A stretch of DNA of 64,000 nt from Plotosus lineatus (GCA_024760905.1 CM045733.1:64971001-65035000), one strand, 5' to 3'. Shown: positions 1-11,739, numbered from the stretch's first letter. The notes: generated by a model from the letters alone, not told the origin. Program-made: numbers and translations.

Positions 1-46
1 GCTGCTTCTCCATTGACTGCCGCTCTCTCTGCAGCTCCAACAGCTC
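1..46 (-). CDS. cenpf: cenpf exon 8, copy A (partial at window edge)
   Basis: These 46 bases are the start of exon 8 on the minus strand; its acceptor AG is at 47-48. They encode ELLELQRERQSMEKQ, the beginning of a 43-codon coiled-coil exon seen complete at 22806-22934 and 44016-44144. The exon follows exon 7 in phase 0. The rest lies outside the window, so whether copy A carries the stop found in copy A' cannot be seen. Confidence 0.8.
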
Positions 47-189
47 CTACAGAAACACATGACTAATGTTTATCCATCCAAACATGTGCAAATCCACCAA
101 ATCACTCTTTCTGGTCAAAGATTTTCAGTTAGGCGACTCCATGCACAACTCCACCTCACTGACACCATCAAAACACAGGTGACGCGAAC

Positions 190-330
190 GACCATGTTTA
201 CCAGAATATAGAGCGCACCTAAATATAAGCCGCACCCACCAAAATGTAAAAGAAATGCCACATATAAGTCGCACCGGACTATAAGCCGCCAATATCCAGG
301 CTGAGAAATAAGATACCCCATAAACCCTTT
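190..330. repeat. MITE-like repeat with ataagccgcacc motif
   Basis: It contains the paired words ataagccgcacc and ataagtcgcaccggactata, which I recognise from non-autonomous DNA repeats common in vertebrates. Near-identical copies lie at about 20615-20760 (inverted) and 44285-44415 (direct), where they belong to the segmental duplication. The family name is uncertain. Confidence 0.5.
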
Positions 331-507
331 AAAAATAATAAAAGTAGACTAATTTTGTATGAAATATGTATGAAATGTGTGTTAAAAGTAAAAGAAAATT
401 TATTAAACCATTAAAATATTTTATTAACATACTCATTAATTAAACCATGATTAAACAGTTTTTATTAATGCACATACACAACACTGTCTCTATATTTCTC
501 CCTCTCT

Positions 508-539
<32 letters not shown>

Positions 540-542
<3 letters not shown>

Positions 543-1180
543 CTCTCTCAATCTGGTGTGTTTTGTCAAATGCGGGCTCTGCCCACACGCAACGCGCAGC
601 CGACGGACCAATTCTATTTAAATGTTTAAATGTACAGGATGTTGTATTTTAAGTGGAATTACGGTACCTGTTTGAGAGATCAGCGGTTCCTGATTCAATA
701 TTAACTTGCTTAGTTGCGAGATCGGAGGTCTTTTCCCACGGAGCACTCTGTTTTCATGCTCCTTCTTTAATATCGTGCTGAAATAATCGCCTCTGTCAAT
801 GTATTTCCGCTTTAAGGTCTCCTTCTGTTTCAATATCATCCCAATTGTAGAGGGGTTTCGGCGATAACGAAATCTAGCTTCAATGATCAATTTCAAAACA
901 AGCCAACAGTCCTGTTCAACTCTCCACGCGTGTGACAAACAGGAAGTATGGGTAAAGGAAGTATGGGTACAGGTCAGCTCCCTCCTGGCCAATGGGAGGC
1001 CAGCGGGGCGGGATGTTGGGAGACAGCCAATGAGAGAGCAACTCGCGCATTGTTTGAATGGCACGTTTGGTGCTTTTCGTAAAAAGAGGTTGTTTTCGTA
1101 AAGGGGATGAAAATTTAGGAAAATATTTTTCGTAAATTGGATTTTTCGTACTCAGAGGTTTTCGTAAATAGAGGGTCGAC
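540..1180 (-). mobile_element. pogo/Tigger-like DNA transposon fragment
   Basis: The right end reads, on the minus strand, acagtcgaccctctatttac, a terminus of the CAG...GACCCTC type found in Tigger and pogo elements. A minus-strand reading frame (about 618-1064) includes RRNPSTIGMILKQKETLKRK, which fits the CENP-B-like helix-turn-helix of pogo-family transposases (STI..ILK..E). The rest of the transposase is missing. Copies: 19735-20390 (plus) and 44590-45240 (minus). The family call is an inference from the terminus and this motif. Confidence 0.5.
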
Positions 1181-1182
1181 TG

Positions 1183-1202
1183 TGTATATATATATATATA
1201 TA

Positions 1203-1292
<90 letters not shown>
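1183..1292. repeat. TA/CA microsatellite
   Basis: A long alternating TA tract passes into CA repeats beside the pogo-like terminus. The equivalent tract in copy A' is at 45240-45318, with a different length. Confidence 0.9.
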
Positions 1293-1294
<2 letters not shown>

Positions 1295-1585
1295 GTATTT
1301 AACTTAATAAGCGACCTGCTCCGATAAGACCCCCGACAGTGTTTTTGATCTTACATCTAATAACCACCCATGCGTACTGGGAGCAAAACTGTAGATCAAA
1401 CTTACCAATTTTATTCGATCAGGCTCTGTAACCGTAAAATGAGGCATTCACTGGCTGTAAAAGTGAGATTATACGGTATTTCAAGACCCATGCAACTGGG
1501 GAATTTCTATAATGTTCGTCAGAAAACAACACATTTAATTGTTCCGCCGTGCTTTAAAAAAAAGGAAAATATTTTGCTGACACAA
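1293..1585. mobile_element. terminal fragment of a non-autonomous DNA transposon
   Basis: It begins ccgtatttaacttaataagc and is related to the fuller element at 61300-62055. Other copies are at 19400-19698 (inverted) and 45317-45610 (direct). No transposase remains in this copy. Confidence 0.5.
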
Positions 1586-2137
1586 AACAAGGCCAATTAT
1601 GCAAAAACCCTCAAAGAAAAAATAAATAAATAAATAAACCAACCCAAAACCACCAGTCAAAAGTACTTACGTTTTTTATGTGAGATGTGCATCTGTGTGT
1701 GTGTTTATATTTTATTTACATCTTAGGCATTATTTTTTAATGTTTAATTGTTGTTATTATAAGCATTTATAACATTGAATATGTATTTATTGATATATAC
1801 ACACATATACGTCAGTCAGGGGGGGTTCGATCCCACTTTGGGAATTTGGTGGTTCGGGGGGGGTCCTCAGTCCCCATTAAGCGCGGAAAGTGAGGGATTC
1901 CTGTAGATGTACATGTACTCTGCCTTTGCCCGGAGTCAGCTGAGATGAGCGCCAACCTCCCCATGACCCTAATTAGGATTAAGCGGTTACAAAAATGAAT
2001 GAATGAAACACTATGAGAAGACTTCACAAAGCAGCAATGCAACACAAAAATTTTCTGCTCATGAGTGTGAATCGGTTGTCATACAAATTTGATGATGTAA
2101 TAAACGGAAATGAAGGCCTGTACACTGGAATACTCAC

Positions 2138-2257
2138 TCTCTGGTGCTCTCGTTCCATGTCTTTCCTGCGTTGCTCAGCATTGCAGCGGCTGGTCTCTGC
2201 ATTCTGCCTCTGGCACTTCAGCTCCTCCTGTAGCTGCTTCACTCGCTGTTCGGCTGC
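2138..2257 (-). CDS. cenpf: cenpf exon 7, copy A
   Basis: This 120-nt exon encodes 40 residues in phase 0, from AAEQRVKQLQ to DMEREHQR. The core ELKCQRQNAETSRCNAEQ matches the CENP-F segment containing LSCQRQNAESARC. The acceptor is ...gcccag (CTG at 2258-2260 on the plus strand) and the donor gtgagt follows position 2138. Heptad spacing and charge fit a coiled coil. It lies between exon 6 (4383-4564) and exon 8 (1-46), as in the family. The B copy at 31093-31209 lacks one GAG codon and has R5Q. Confidence 0.85.
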
Positions 2258-4382
2258 CTGGGCCTATGTCCACAAACAAGCACGTTTGCTATTTACGTTA
2301 CAAGAAAACTTTATATCCAATCCAAAAGAAGAGAAGCCGGTATATTGGTATGTATAATGATACCGCATGAATTCGGGAGTATCATTCACTGTGTGCAGGA
2401 CATATTCTGAAACTTAAGTTCATGGTGACATGTTTATGAATCTGTGGTCTCGTATTTAGTTTCTTATTATGTTTGACTCATGGACAGCCACAGACATGCC
2501 TTACAATATACAGTGGTGGGAGGGTGTTAAGGTCGGGACTGTCGGTTGCCAATACGTATGTGAAAATGATTCCTCATGTTCACTGAACCACTCTTTCATT
2601 ATCCAAGTCCCCGGTTTCCATCTGTGCCATCAGGGAAGGAAAAGTGTATTAATACAATAACCTGATCATTCAGTACATTCAACTCATCAGCTGCTTCATG
2701 GTATTGCCACATCAATGTGGCTGAGCATCGACCCAACCAACTGAAGAAACAGTTCCATGGAGATTACCTGCTGTGATCAAGAATACATGCTCTCCGTGAA
2801 AATATTAGACTGTGCTACTTTTTTGTGAGGACTGGGTGGTGTCTTAAACAAGTAAGCTTGAAATCGCATCACTGTAATGACTGAACAGGGTATTCGAAAA
2901 GCATAATTAAAGAAAAACCTACAGGAATCAGTATACAGTGGGCCCATGACCATTTGCGGTTCAGCGCTCGCACACCCACATACTCGCACCCCGGGGACAA
3001 ACACGGAAGTAACTGGCACGTGATTCAAATTTAGCAAATGGCTGAGAGCTTTTGTTTCTCCCTCCTGCTGATTGGTTGCAGATGATCTTTTCCTTTCGGC
3101 CGTTCCCTTCAGGGGTCGCCACAGCGAATCATCTGCCTCCATCTCACCCTATCCTCTGCATCTTCTTCTCTTACTCCAACTACCTTCATGTCCTCCTTCA
3201 CCACATCCATAAATCTTCTCTTTCGTCTTCCTCTAGGCCCTTCTGCCTGGTGGTTCCAACCTCAGCATCCTACAACCAATATATTCACTATCCCTCCTCT
3301 GTACATGTCCAAACCATCTCAATCTAGCCTGACTTTATCTCCAAAACCTCTTACATATGCTGTCCCTCTGATGTGCTCATTCCTGATCCTATCCATCCTC
3401 GTTACTCCCAAAGAGAACCTCAACATTTTCCTCTCTGCTACCTCCAGCTCTGCCTCCTGTCTTTTCCTCAGTGCCACTGTTTCTAAACCATACATCGCTG
3501 GCCTCATCACCGTCTTGTACACTTTTCCTTTCATTCTTGCCGATACCTTCCTATCACACCAGACACTTTTCTCCAACCATTCCAACCTGCCTGCACACAC
3601 TTCACCTATTTTCCACCAATATCTCCATTGCTCTGAATTGTTGAGCCCAAGCACATAAAATCCTCCACCTTCTTCATCTCTGCTCCCTGTCACCTCAGCA
3701 TTCCTCTTGGGTCCTTGTCATTCACACACATGTATTCTGTCTTACTGAGGCTAGCCTTCATTCCTCTCCTTTCCAAGGCATACCTCCACCTCTCTAGAGT
3801 TTCCTCCACTTGTTCTCCTCTTTTTTCCTCTTTCACACATAAGTCATCAACATGATTGCCTGAATTGCAAAGTACATTTTTTTAGTGTGTTTTAATGATT
3901 ATTTAAGCGCTACGATGCCACTCAAATGCCCTGTTTCTTCTCTAGCTTCTGGTAAGGGTCCTAAGCACTTTATTCATTAATAAATACCACAGAACAAAAT
4001 TAAAAAGTTTTTACTTGATCATTACTACTGCATTAATGATGAGCAAGACTGTCTATAGGATGTGTTTAACAAGCATATTTTAAATGCATGTAATATCATA
4101 CATCGGATTTTAAAACCGCATAACTTGCGGCTTTTCATGACCCGCGGAAAGAACCGAAACCGAACCATTCTGAAAAATGGGGGCCTACTGTAATGAATGA
4201 CAAATCATAAAGCCCAGCACCGCAATAACGGCTGGCATATGACACATGGTGTAAATGCCTTTATCATAGTAACAGTTTAAGAAAAAAGTTACAAATAAAT
4301 ACATAAAATATTTAATATATTAGATCATATCTGTGAGCCAGCTGATCGAAAATCCAAGGAACTTGGCGGCGCTCATGCTCAC
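2258..4382. other. cenpf intron 6, copy A
   Basis: The intron carries an RTE LINE fragment (about 3085-3855). Bases 2683-2820 recur inverted at 17363-17520, just past the A/B junction. The ends of the intron match B on either side of 30445-30755, where B has a retroviral protease fragment instead of the LINE. The remainder (3860-4382) is AT-rich with no recognised element. Confidence 0.55.
3085..3855 (-). mobile_element. RTE-clade LINE, 5'-truncated 3' end
   Basis: The minus strand encodes the C-terminal part of an RTE-type reverse transcriptase protein with frameshifts: RVSARMKGKVYK (as RKVSARMKGKVYK), GLETVALRKRQEAELEVAE and LGVTRMDRIRNEHIRG. The same words occur in the longer element at 7371-8946. 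The catalytic domain is absent. The 3' end near 3085 has the gaagggaacggccgaaag tail of this family. No clear target duplication was found. Confidence 0.8.
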
Positions 4383-4564
4383 CCTGTCCCCCTCCTGTGT
4401 GAGGCGTGCCTGTACACGGCCCAACTCATCTCTGGACCGCACCAGATTCTGCTCGTTCGAAGTGAGCTCCTCCCGAGCTTGAGAAAGACGAGTCTGACAC
4501 TCCCTGAGGCTCTCTTTTTCCAGCTGCAGATCGTGTTGCAACCCAGATAGGCGTCCACGCAACC
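4383..4564 (-). CDS. cenpf: cenpf exon 6, copy A
   Basis: This 182-nt exon begins with two bases completing a glycine codon started in exon 5 and ends in phase 0. It encodes GLRGRLSGLQHDLQLEKE through LTQEGDR, a strongly heptad-like coiled coil aligned with the CENP-F part containing FQELQLQLEKAKVEL and CRDELVRTTAQ. The acceptor is ttggtctcag and the donor gtgagc. Three further copies (29731-29912, 35414-35595, 37743-37924) differ from it almost only by amino-acid-changing substitutions. This copy is in proper order between exons 5 and 7 and is taken as the reference. Confidence 0.85.
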
Positions 4565-5648
4565 CTGAGACCAAGAGAGAAACAGACAGGTGTACATATT
4601 AATTCATGAGAAATGAATATGTCACGGTAGTCTGGAGACATGGAGACACAGCATGTTTCAGTGGAGCAGAAAAACCTCAGCGATGAATACACACACCCAT
4701 TTCACAATGGTCACTATTCATACACTCTCACATATTGCTATACACACACACAGACACACTAATATGTACATTTAGACACGTACATTCAGGAAACCCTCTC
4801 AGCTATTCAGCACTTACAAAGAAAACCCTATTGTACACCATGAAGACAATAGCACAACGAGACTGAGGGAGGTCTGTAGTCTATTTTTTGTTCTGGAAAA
4901 TCCATGAGATGAAAGAGTTCACGGTGGAAATTTTCTTAAAAATAAATAAATAAATAACATCATCTTAACAATAGTAAGATGATCCATTTCCTTTTCAAAC
5001 AGCACACACTGCACGTCCAAGCCTCATATGACAGATTTTAAAAATAGCCCAGTGACAGAACCTAACAAGGCCCTAGTTCCTCTCTGGTGGACAGTGCAGC
5101 AAGCTCCAACTTCAGGAACAATAAGGAGCATAAGTCAAACACACCCTGATATTTCTAATTGCTCATTGACTTGTTATAATAGCAAAACCACTACAAATAG
5201 TTTCTGTGCATCAACCAAGTATATTGTTCAATGACCAACCGACTCATGAGTGAGCTCTTTACCCAGAACCATTCAACTCACCACGCCTGCTCTTCTTCTC
5301 TTCTCCTTTACTCAACCTGATTCATTATTAAACACTCTTGTTCAAATATGATCCTATTATTATTATTATTATAGTCATAAAAATCCTTAATAGAAAAATA
5401 CACTGATATCAGTAGACATTAACTTCTTATAATGCTGAGGTGGTATGTTGATTTAGAACACACACAAAGGTAACAAAGAGAACTTAATCCCAACACAATT
5501 CACAGCCCTCTCAACCACTTTGGGGAAACACCTAGATGAACATTTGCAGCAAAATGTATTTATTTTATTTCCATGGATTGGTGTTAGTGTGTCACTGCTA
5601 CACACTGTACTTTTGCTTTCTTTGCTCTCTAACTATGACACTCCTTAC
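4565..5648. other. cenpf intron 5, copy A
   Basis: AT-rich sequence with a CA-rich stretch near 4740-4765 and an ATT run near 5357-5371. I see no exon or recognisable element. The short open frames here lack any family resemblance. Confidence 0.5.
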
Positions 5649-5919
5649 CATCTATCTCCTTCCTCAGTGCATCTTCCATCCCTTCATCCCGTGCACCAGT
5701 GTCAGCACTGATATCCATGCATGTGAAGGAGGCATTAGTAGTGGGGGTGGCTGCTGCTTTGCCTCTGGGAGTGGACTTCGGGTCATCCCGTTCCCACGGA
5801 AACAAAGAGGATGGGGGGCGAGTCTCGGATTGGTTGCTTTTGTGTCGGAGGTGTGGTGTTCTGTGAGGTTGCTCAGGGAATGGAGATGAAACACCAATCG
5901 CCGAATCTTTAAATACTAG
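5649..5919 (-). CDS. cenpf: cenpf exon 5, copy A
   Basis: This 271-nt exon starts after ttgattagcaacag in phase 0 and ends with one base of the glycine codon finished by exon 6. It encodes a low-complexity Ser/Pro/Thr-rich stretch (FPEQPHRTP, SLFPWERDDPKSTPRGKAAA), then ARDEGMEDALRKEIDG, which leads into the coiled coil of exon 6. Its place matches the poorly conserved linker of CENP-F before its LRNKINELE segment. A run of six C keeps the frame open here; the B copy has seven and is frameshifted. Confidence 0.8.
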
Positions 5920-6067
5920 CTGTTGCTAATCAAGAAAAGCCAAAATAAATAAATTACTTCCCTAAACTGTACTTTGTTAGAATAATCAAAATTAATAATC
6001 CAAAACAACACACACACAGCTAACACAAATACCAGGTTTTCATTATGTGGTATTTAAAGAAACTCAC

Positions 6068-6108
6068 TCTGGCTTTGCCGACATCTTCTCCTCTGACATT
6101 GTTCTTAC
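6068..6108 (-). CDS. cenpf: cenpf exon 4, copy A (41-nt micro-exon)
   Basis: A 41-nt exon with acceptor gtggtttcag and donor gtgagt encodes GKNNVRGEDVGKAR when joined to the last base of exon 3, and ends in phase 0. It is accepted because acceptor, donor and frame all fit and the copy at 36736-36776 is the same length with the same protein. It has no own motif. An acceptor six bases upstream is possible in copy B but not in A. Confidence 0.65.
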
Positions 6109-6370
6109 CTGAAACCACAAAAATAAAAAATAAGCATAACTCAAATTCCAATCGAGGCAGGCTTTGAAATCATAAGGGAGCGTGTAAATATAATAACATG
6201 TATTATTTATATATATATATATATTTTTTTTCTTTTAAGGCAAGAGCTTTTCATGACAAAAGAAACCTTAAGAGAATGGAAATTCACAAATAAAGGGCTA
6301 AGAGGAAACACAGAGAGCGACAACAAAAGAAAAAGAACAAGAGAGCAAGAAGAACATAAGAGTCAGATAC

Positions 6371-6474
6371 CGCTTTGGTCCCAGGGTGAGTTCACGTTCC
6401 AGCAGGGTGTGGAAAACAACATGGAGTCCCCCGAGACACTTTCTTTCTGCAGTTTTTCCAGCTCTGCCTCACGC
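6371..6474 (-). CDS. cenpf: cenpf exon 3, copy A
   Basis: A 104-nt exon: the first base completes the arginine begun in exon 2, then REAELEKLQKESVSGDSM, a short Phe-Ser-Thr stretch and NVNSPWDQS. It corresponds to human CENP-F SELERSQQAA...CNTPQ, with the cysteine and Thr-Pro retained. The donor is gtatct. The polypyrimidine tract of the acceptor is a pure CT microsatellite (6481-6524), longer than in the B copy. Confidence 0.8.
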
Positions 6475-6476
6475 CT

Positions 6477-6480
<4 letters not shown>

Positions 6481-6524
<44 letters not shown>
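6481..6524. repeat. GA/CT microsatellite forming the exon 3 polypyrimidine tract
   Basis: About 22 GA units on the plus strand (CT on the coding strand) lie directly upstream of the exon 3 acceptor. The B equivalent near 36346-36362 is much shorter and interrupted. Confidence 0.9.
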
Positions 6525-6525
<1 letters not shown>

Positions 6526-7066
6526 GCATAAGACGGATAATAAACAGCTTTAAATCATTGAGGACCATAAATGTGTTACTATAGTGTCTGTCGATGTATT
6601 TCAGGCTTTTCTTCAGGACCACTGGAGCCTGGAGTCATTTTATTAAAAATAAAAAATAAATAAATAAAAATGCCCTTCAAAAACAAAAACAGCTAAAAAA
6701 CCCATCATGCACTGCTTGCACTTCTCTTCTAGTAAACAACCGTACTGTAATTTCAATAAGTGTGTTATGGTTCAACAACGGATGGAAATTTTCCCACATC
6801 AGATAATTATTTGAATTATAATCTGGTAGAAACATGAGTGAGTTCATCAGTTTCCTGCACCAACACAGACATCATGTCACAGAGATGGAAATAAACACAC
6901 TGTTTGGGTTTCCAGGCAAACCCTGAGCCTGTTGACACAGCTGCCACACTGAAGCATAAACTCGTGTTGTCTCAATAACTGTGCGTGTGTGCGTGTGTGT
7001 GTGTGTGTGACATCTATGGGCTCGCCACAAACACTTGCGTTCTCACTGTTTCACCACTTGACTCAC
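6525..7066. other. cenpf intron 2, copy A
   Basis: No gene or mobile element recognised. It contains an imperfect GT repeat (about 6983-7010) and is almost identical to the inverted B segment 35951-36330. Confidence 0.5.
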
Positions 7067-7263
7067 CGTTTAACCTCCTGTGTCAGATTCTGCACCAGTG
7101 TTCTTGTGGACTCCAGCTGGCCCTCTAGAGAGCATATCTGAGCTCCTTTGGCCTGTAGCTCCTGAGTCATACGATCCCTCGCACGGACCTCTCCCTGCGC
7201 CTGCTCTCGCACTCCCGCCAGCTCCCTCTGAACTGCTCCCAGCTCCACACGCAACTCCTCATA
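7067..7263 (-). CDS. cenpf: cenpf exon 2, copy A
   Basis: A 197-nt exon in phase 0 encoding 65 residues plus two bases of an arginine, from YEELRVELGAVQREL to LVQNLTQEVKR. It is 66 codons to the final R, the same as the human CENP-F segment VENEKTEGTN...LEQELKR that directly follows exon 1, and aligns with its QVNFQEGQL motif (here QICSLEGQL). The acceptor is ttccgtgtcag and the donor gtgagt. It is predicted coiled coil. The B copy (35754-35950) differs by one residue and two silent changes, an ordinary pattern, unlike exons 1 and 6. Confidence 0.85.
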
Positions 7264-7354
7264 CTGACACGGAACAAAATCAACAGATGCAACATATATT
7301 TGCTTGTACATTAAGTTATAAATGTATACATTTTCTCATGTAATTTTAATTTAT

Positions 7355-8962
7355 ACTTTACTAAATATCTAGAGTACTTTGAAGAGCTGATGAATGAGGA
7401 AAATGAGAGAGAAAAAAAAAAGAGTAGAAGAGGTAACCATTGAGGAGCAGGATGTAGCAAAGATCAGTAAGGGTGAAGTGAGAAGGGCATTGAAGAGGAT
7501 GAAGAATGGAAAGGCAGTTGGTCCTGATGATATACCTGTGGAGGTATGGAAGTGTCTAGGAGAGATAGCAGTAAATTTTCTGACAAGAACATTCAACAAG
7601 GTACTAGAGAGTGAGCAGATGCCGGAGGAGTGGAGGAGAAGTGTGCTGGTGCCCATTTTTAAGAACAAGGGAGACGTGCAGAGTTGCAGCAACTACAGAG
7701 GGATAAAGTTGATGAGCCATACGATGAAGTTATGGGAAAGAATAGTGGAAGTTAGACTAAGGGCAGAGGTCAGCATTTGTGAACAACAGTTTGGTTTCAT
7801 GCCAAGAAAGAGCACCACAGATGCAATGTTTGCCTTGAGGATGTTAATAGAGAAGTACAGAGAAGGTCAGAGGGAGCTACATTGTGCCTTTGTGGATCTG
7901 GAAAAAGCATATGACAGGGTGCCAAGAGAAGAACTGTGGTATTGCATGAGGAAGTCTGGAGTGGCAGAGAAGTATGTTAGAGTGGTGCAGGACATGTATG
8001 AGAGATGTAAGACAGTGGTGAGGTGTGCTGTCGGTGTGACCGATTTAATTCAAGGTGGAGGTGGGACTGCATCAAGGGTCAGCTCTGAGCCCCTTCTTGT
8101 TTGCTATGGTGATGGACAGGCTGAAAGACGAGGTGAGACAAGAATCTCCATGGACGATGATGTTTGCAGATGACATCGTGATCTGTAGTGAGAGCAGAGA
8201 ACAAGTGCAGGAAAATCTAGAGAGGTGGAGGTATGCCCTGGAAAGGAGAGGAATGAAGGTTAGCCTCAGAAAATCAGAATACATGTGTGTGAATGAGAAG
8301 GACCCAGGAGGAACGGTGATGTTACAGGGAGCAGAGATAACGAAGGTGGAGGATTTTAAGTACTTAGGCTCAACAATCCAGAGCAATGGAGAGTGTGGAA
8401 AAGAGGTGAAGAAGCGTGTGCAGGCAGGCTGGAATGGTTGGAGAAAAGTATCCGGTGTGATGTGCGATAGGAGAGTGTCAGCAAGAATGAAGGGAAAAGT
8501 GTACAAGATGGTGGTGAGGCCAGCGATGTTGTATGGCTTAGAAACAGTGGCGCTGAGGAAAAGGCAGGAGGCAGAGCTGGAGGTAGCGGAGATGAAAATG
8601 TTGAGGTTCTCCCTGGGAGTAACGAGGATGGATAGGATCAGAAATGAGTATATCAGAGGGACAGCCCACGTAAGATGTTTTGGAGACAAAGTCAGAGAGG
8701 CTAGATTGAGATGGTTTGGACATGTACAGAGGAGGGATAGTGAGTATATTGGCAGTAGGATGCTGAGGTTGGAACTACCAGGCAGAAGGCCTCGAGGAAG
8801 ACCGAAGAAGAGATTTATGGATGTGGTGAAGGAAGACATGAAGGTCGTTGGAGTCAGAAAAGAAGATGCGGAGGACAGGGTAAGGTGGAGGTGGATGATT
8901 TGCTGTGGCGACCCCTGAAGGGAGCAGCCGAAAGTAAAAGAAGAAGACTTTACTAAATATCT
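7355..8962. repeat. 16-bp target-site duplication around RTE LINE
   Basis: The same 16 bases, actttactaaatatct, lie at 7355-7370 and 8947-8962, exactly flanking the LINE. The inverted B copy has this sequence once, at about 35647-35662: the empty site. Confidence 0.9.
7371..8946 (+). mobile_element. RTE-clade LINE, 5'-truncated, one frameshift
   Basis: About 1.58 kb encoding most of an RTE-type reverse transcriptase and the C-terminal region. Visible blocks: [53 protein letters not shown], then after a frameshift near 8055 [16 protein letters not shown], the catalytic [11 protein letters not shown] and GLETVALRKRQEAELEVAE. The endonuclease domain is missing. It ends with the family tail rich in AAGAAGA and has perfect target duplications, so it moved by target-primed reverse transcription. 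It lies in cenpf intron 1 on the strand opposite to the gene. Close fish relatives are the Rex3/Expander type (from memory). Confidence 0.9.
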
Positions 8963-9147
8963 CTGTACATAACATTCATGCACATCTGTAACAGTGTTCC
9001 AGTGTAACTTGACTCAGGGTCATATGTATAGCATGAATAAGTAAAAAAGTAAGAGATCTTGTTCGTCTTGAGAGTTCACAGGGATTTTTTTTTCAAAATT
9101 ATTGTGGTGAAAAAGCTCTATTTTGCAGTAGATTGTCCCTTCCACCC

Positions 9148-9181
<34 letters not shown>

Positions 9182-11700
9182 ATGCACAGTGCAATGCCTG
9201 AAGAGCTGCAAGATTATTTTTGTAAAAAATTGCAAACAAAAAAAAAAGTACTGGTACACAAATAGTCAAGTCTGCATCCTGATGCCTTCAAAAGCATAAA
9301 TAAGGACATGACATGCTGAACGTTTGCAGGGAGGAACACCACAAATGGTGAAATTTCCAGTATAATACAATGAGCGCGGGCTCCCGAGTGACGCATCAAC
9401 AAGGTGCATAACAATTAAGCCAGAGATCGCAAGTTCAAACCCAGGTTAATGCCTCAGCCATCCATTTATGATCGGGAGCCTATGGGAACAAATTGGCCGA
9501 GCTCTCATGGTATACGTTCACTTCCCTTTCACTTACAGCGATCATCATAGGTGTCTGTGAGCACATTGGTACAATGGGGAGGATAGCGCTCTCCTGCCGA
9601 GAGTGTAAAACTGCCCCTAAATATGTATGCGTTGTAGTTAAAAAAAAAAAGGCAGTTGTCTCCCATTTCATGTCACAGAAGAGGGTGTGTGCATGCTTTC
9701 ACCCCTGACTGGTTGGTGGTGGTCATGTGATAGGGAAGGCAGTACTCGATGGGTGGGAATTGAATACAACTAGATTGAGAAAATTGGGGGAAATCCAAAA
9801 GAAAAATTTGTGGAAATTTTGAGATAATTCGTTTTCATATGAGCTACATGGAAGGTACGGTAATTCTTGTTCCACAGGAAATTGGGTGTGTTAGTGTCTG
9901 TCCGCAGTTGTATGTGCACTTTGTCCTAGTAAGTTATTTATTTATTCGGTTTAGCAACCAATCATCAGCTGCATCACATTGTTAGATAATTATAAGTTCC
10001 AACTTCGTCTTCAGATTAGACAAAGCATGCATGTGTCAGAAGCCTCAGAAGAGACAAATCTTCATTAACTCATTCATATTCAAAGTAGCTTCACCCTAAT
10101 TATAGGGGGGCTGGCTTCCATCTCAGCCGACTCTGGGTAAAGACGAGGTACACTCTGAACAGCTCACCAGGCCATTGCAGGGCAACACACATGCAACTCA
10201 CACTCCTACCTAGGTGCAAGTTTCAACAGCCATTTAACCTACCAGACATGTTTTTGGATTGAGGGACGGGGAGTTTAAAAGGTCTCTTTATCTGGTCCAT
10301 CTTCTGCTAGGTGAACCGTGACACTGCCACCCCCTGAAACACTGCCAGGCTGATAGAGCTCAGAGAGGTATACCAAATTTGGTTCAACATTTCCTGACGT
10401 GCTACTGAAACAAGCTGACATTTAAGGTGGGGTTAGAATGTTTGTTTTGTAATATCTGGGCAGGTCTACCTCCCATTCTGGCAGCCGTCTACAAACCCAA
10501 ACCATATAGAAATAAGAAGACAGAAAATATGTGAGCTGCTACCAAAGTCCAAATGTTACTCAGAAGGTGTATCCATCTGCCTGTCAATAATTTTCCCGAT
10601 CATATGTGACAACTCTCCTCTCATGCTAGTATGCACTTTGGACAGTGAGCAAGCAACATGCAAGTGTTTCTAGCAATTGTCTTTAGCAAGAACACATAAG
10701 CCAGAGGCCGTGTTGGCAATGTTTTTGAAATAATAGTTTAAATAATCACAAAATCGTATTCCTTCAGATTTTTTATTTAAATAAAAAGCTTATCTAAAGT
10801 CACTGATGGTTCAGAAGGCATTATTTTCTGCAACAGTCCAGCTCTGACAATAAGTGCAGAGTGTCATTCAAACCACATATTAAAACAAATGCATTCAATC
10901 TAATACTGTACATTACCATAGCTACACTATCGGTACGTTCTACACTAAATAATACTGTATAGTGGACCAGAAACATAATCTGAGGATAATAAACAGATTG
11001 TTAAAAGAAATGTGCATATTGTAAGTTATTTTATCTAAAAAAAATTAGTCCTGGGTGTCAGTGCTTTTGTCTCCGACGGAAAGTCTCCAGGACTTTCTCC
11101 AGAAAGTCTCCATATCATCATAATCGGCCAACATCCTGCTGAGACTCCACAGCATTAAGCATAGCCGCGAAACATAAAATGTTATGTCCACCAAGGGATG
11201 AGGTTAGGAGCGGTGTGTCGTGCGTCTCTGTGAAAACTCAGAACGATGAAAGAATTTCTATGAAATTTTTATCAAATGTGAATCTTGGACCAACACAGAA
11301 CTGATAATATTTTGTTCATGAATCAGGTCGGTTTTGAAGGATGTTTATCTTTGCATAATACAGCACGGAGGACGAAATCACCCAGATCGTGGCAGGGGAA
11401 AAAAAAAAAAAAAAATTATATATATATATATATACACACATACGCACACACACATACACAGCTTCTGCAATAAAAATATAGTTTCAGACTTAAGACCTCT
11501 TAACTAGGGGTGCTAATAATCATGGAGGGCCGTGTGTATGTGTGTACACACACTCGCACACACACACCAACTCCAGTGAATTTTACGGGGGGGGGGATCC
11601 CAGACTAAGAAATAATTATTTTTCATAAAATCTCATTATCCACAATTGGCACCCCTAATAATTCCTAATAAATAAAATTATCTGAGGGAGTTCGGTTATT
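8963..11700. other. cenpf intron 1, copy A, distal part
   Basis: Holds a poly-A run (9148-9176), a diverged teleost interspersed repeat (about 10060-10290), a TA/CA microsatellite (11418-11460) and sequence with no recognised element. Bases 9190-9370 recur inverted at 26425-26585, immediately before the retroviral pol fragment. No exon is visible. Confidence 0.5.
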
Positions 11701-11739
11701 TCTATAGTAGCTTACAAAGTTGATCAGAGTGTCTCGGAA

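Larger units (their letters stand above)
47..2137. other. cenpf intron 7, copy A, packed with transposon remnants
   Basis: No exon is visible here. In order it holds a MITE-like repeat (about 190-330), a CA microsatellite (513-540), a pogo/Tigger-like transposon piece (about 540-1180), TA and CA microsatellites (1183-1292), a DNA-transposon end (1293-1585), a mariner-like short repeat (about 1800-1910) and a teleost interspersed repeat (about 1910-2000). The same series occurs inverted near 17.5-20.8 kb, and its left part (to about 1.9 kb) in the same direction at 44.15-46.38 kb. Confidence 0.6.

Noticed and set aside
1183..1292. Possible CRISPR or satellite array in the simple-repeat tracts
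   Set aside because: These are ordinary dinucleotide microsatellites in a eukaryotic genome with no spacers.
2777..3142. 121-residue minus-strand open frame
   Set aside because: It overlaps the RTE 3' end and unrelated intron sequence; no family resemblance or splice logic.
8072..8983. 303-residue minus-strand open frame
   Set aside because: Antisense shadow of the RTE reverse transcriptase.
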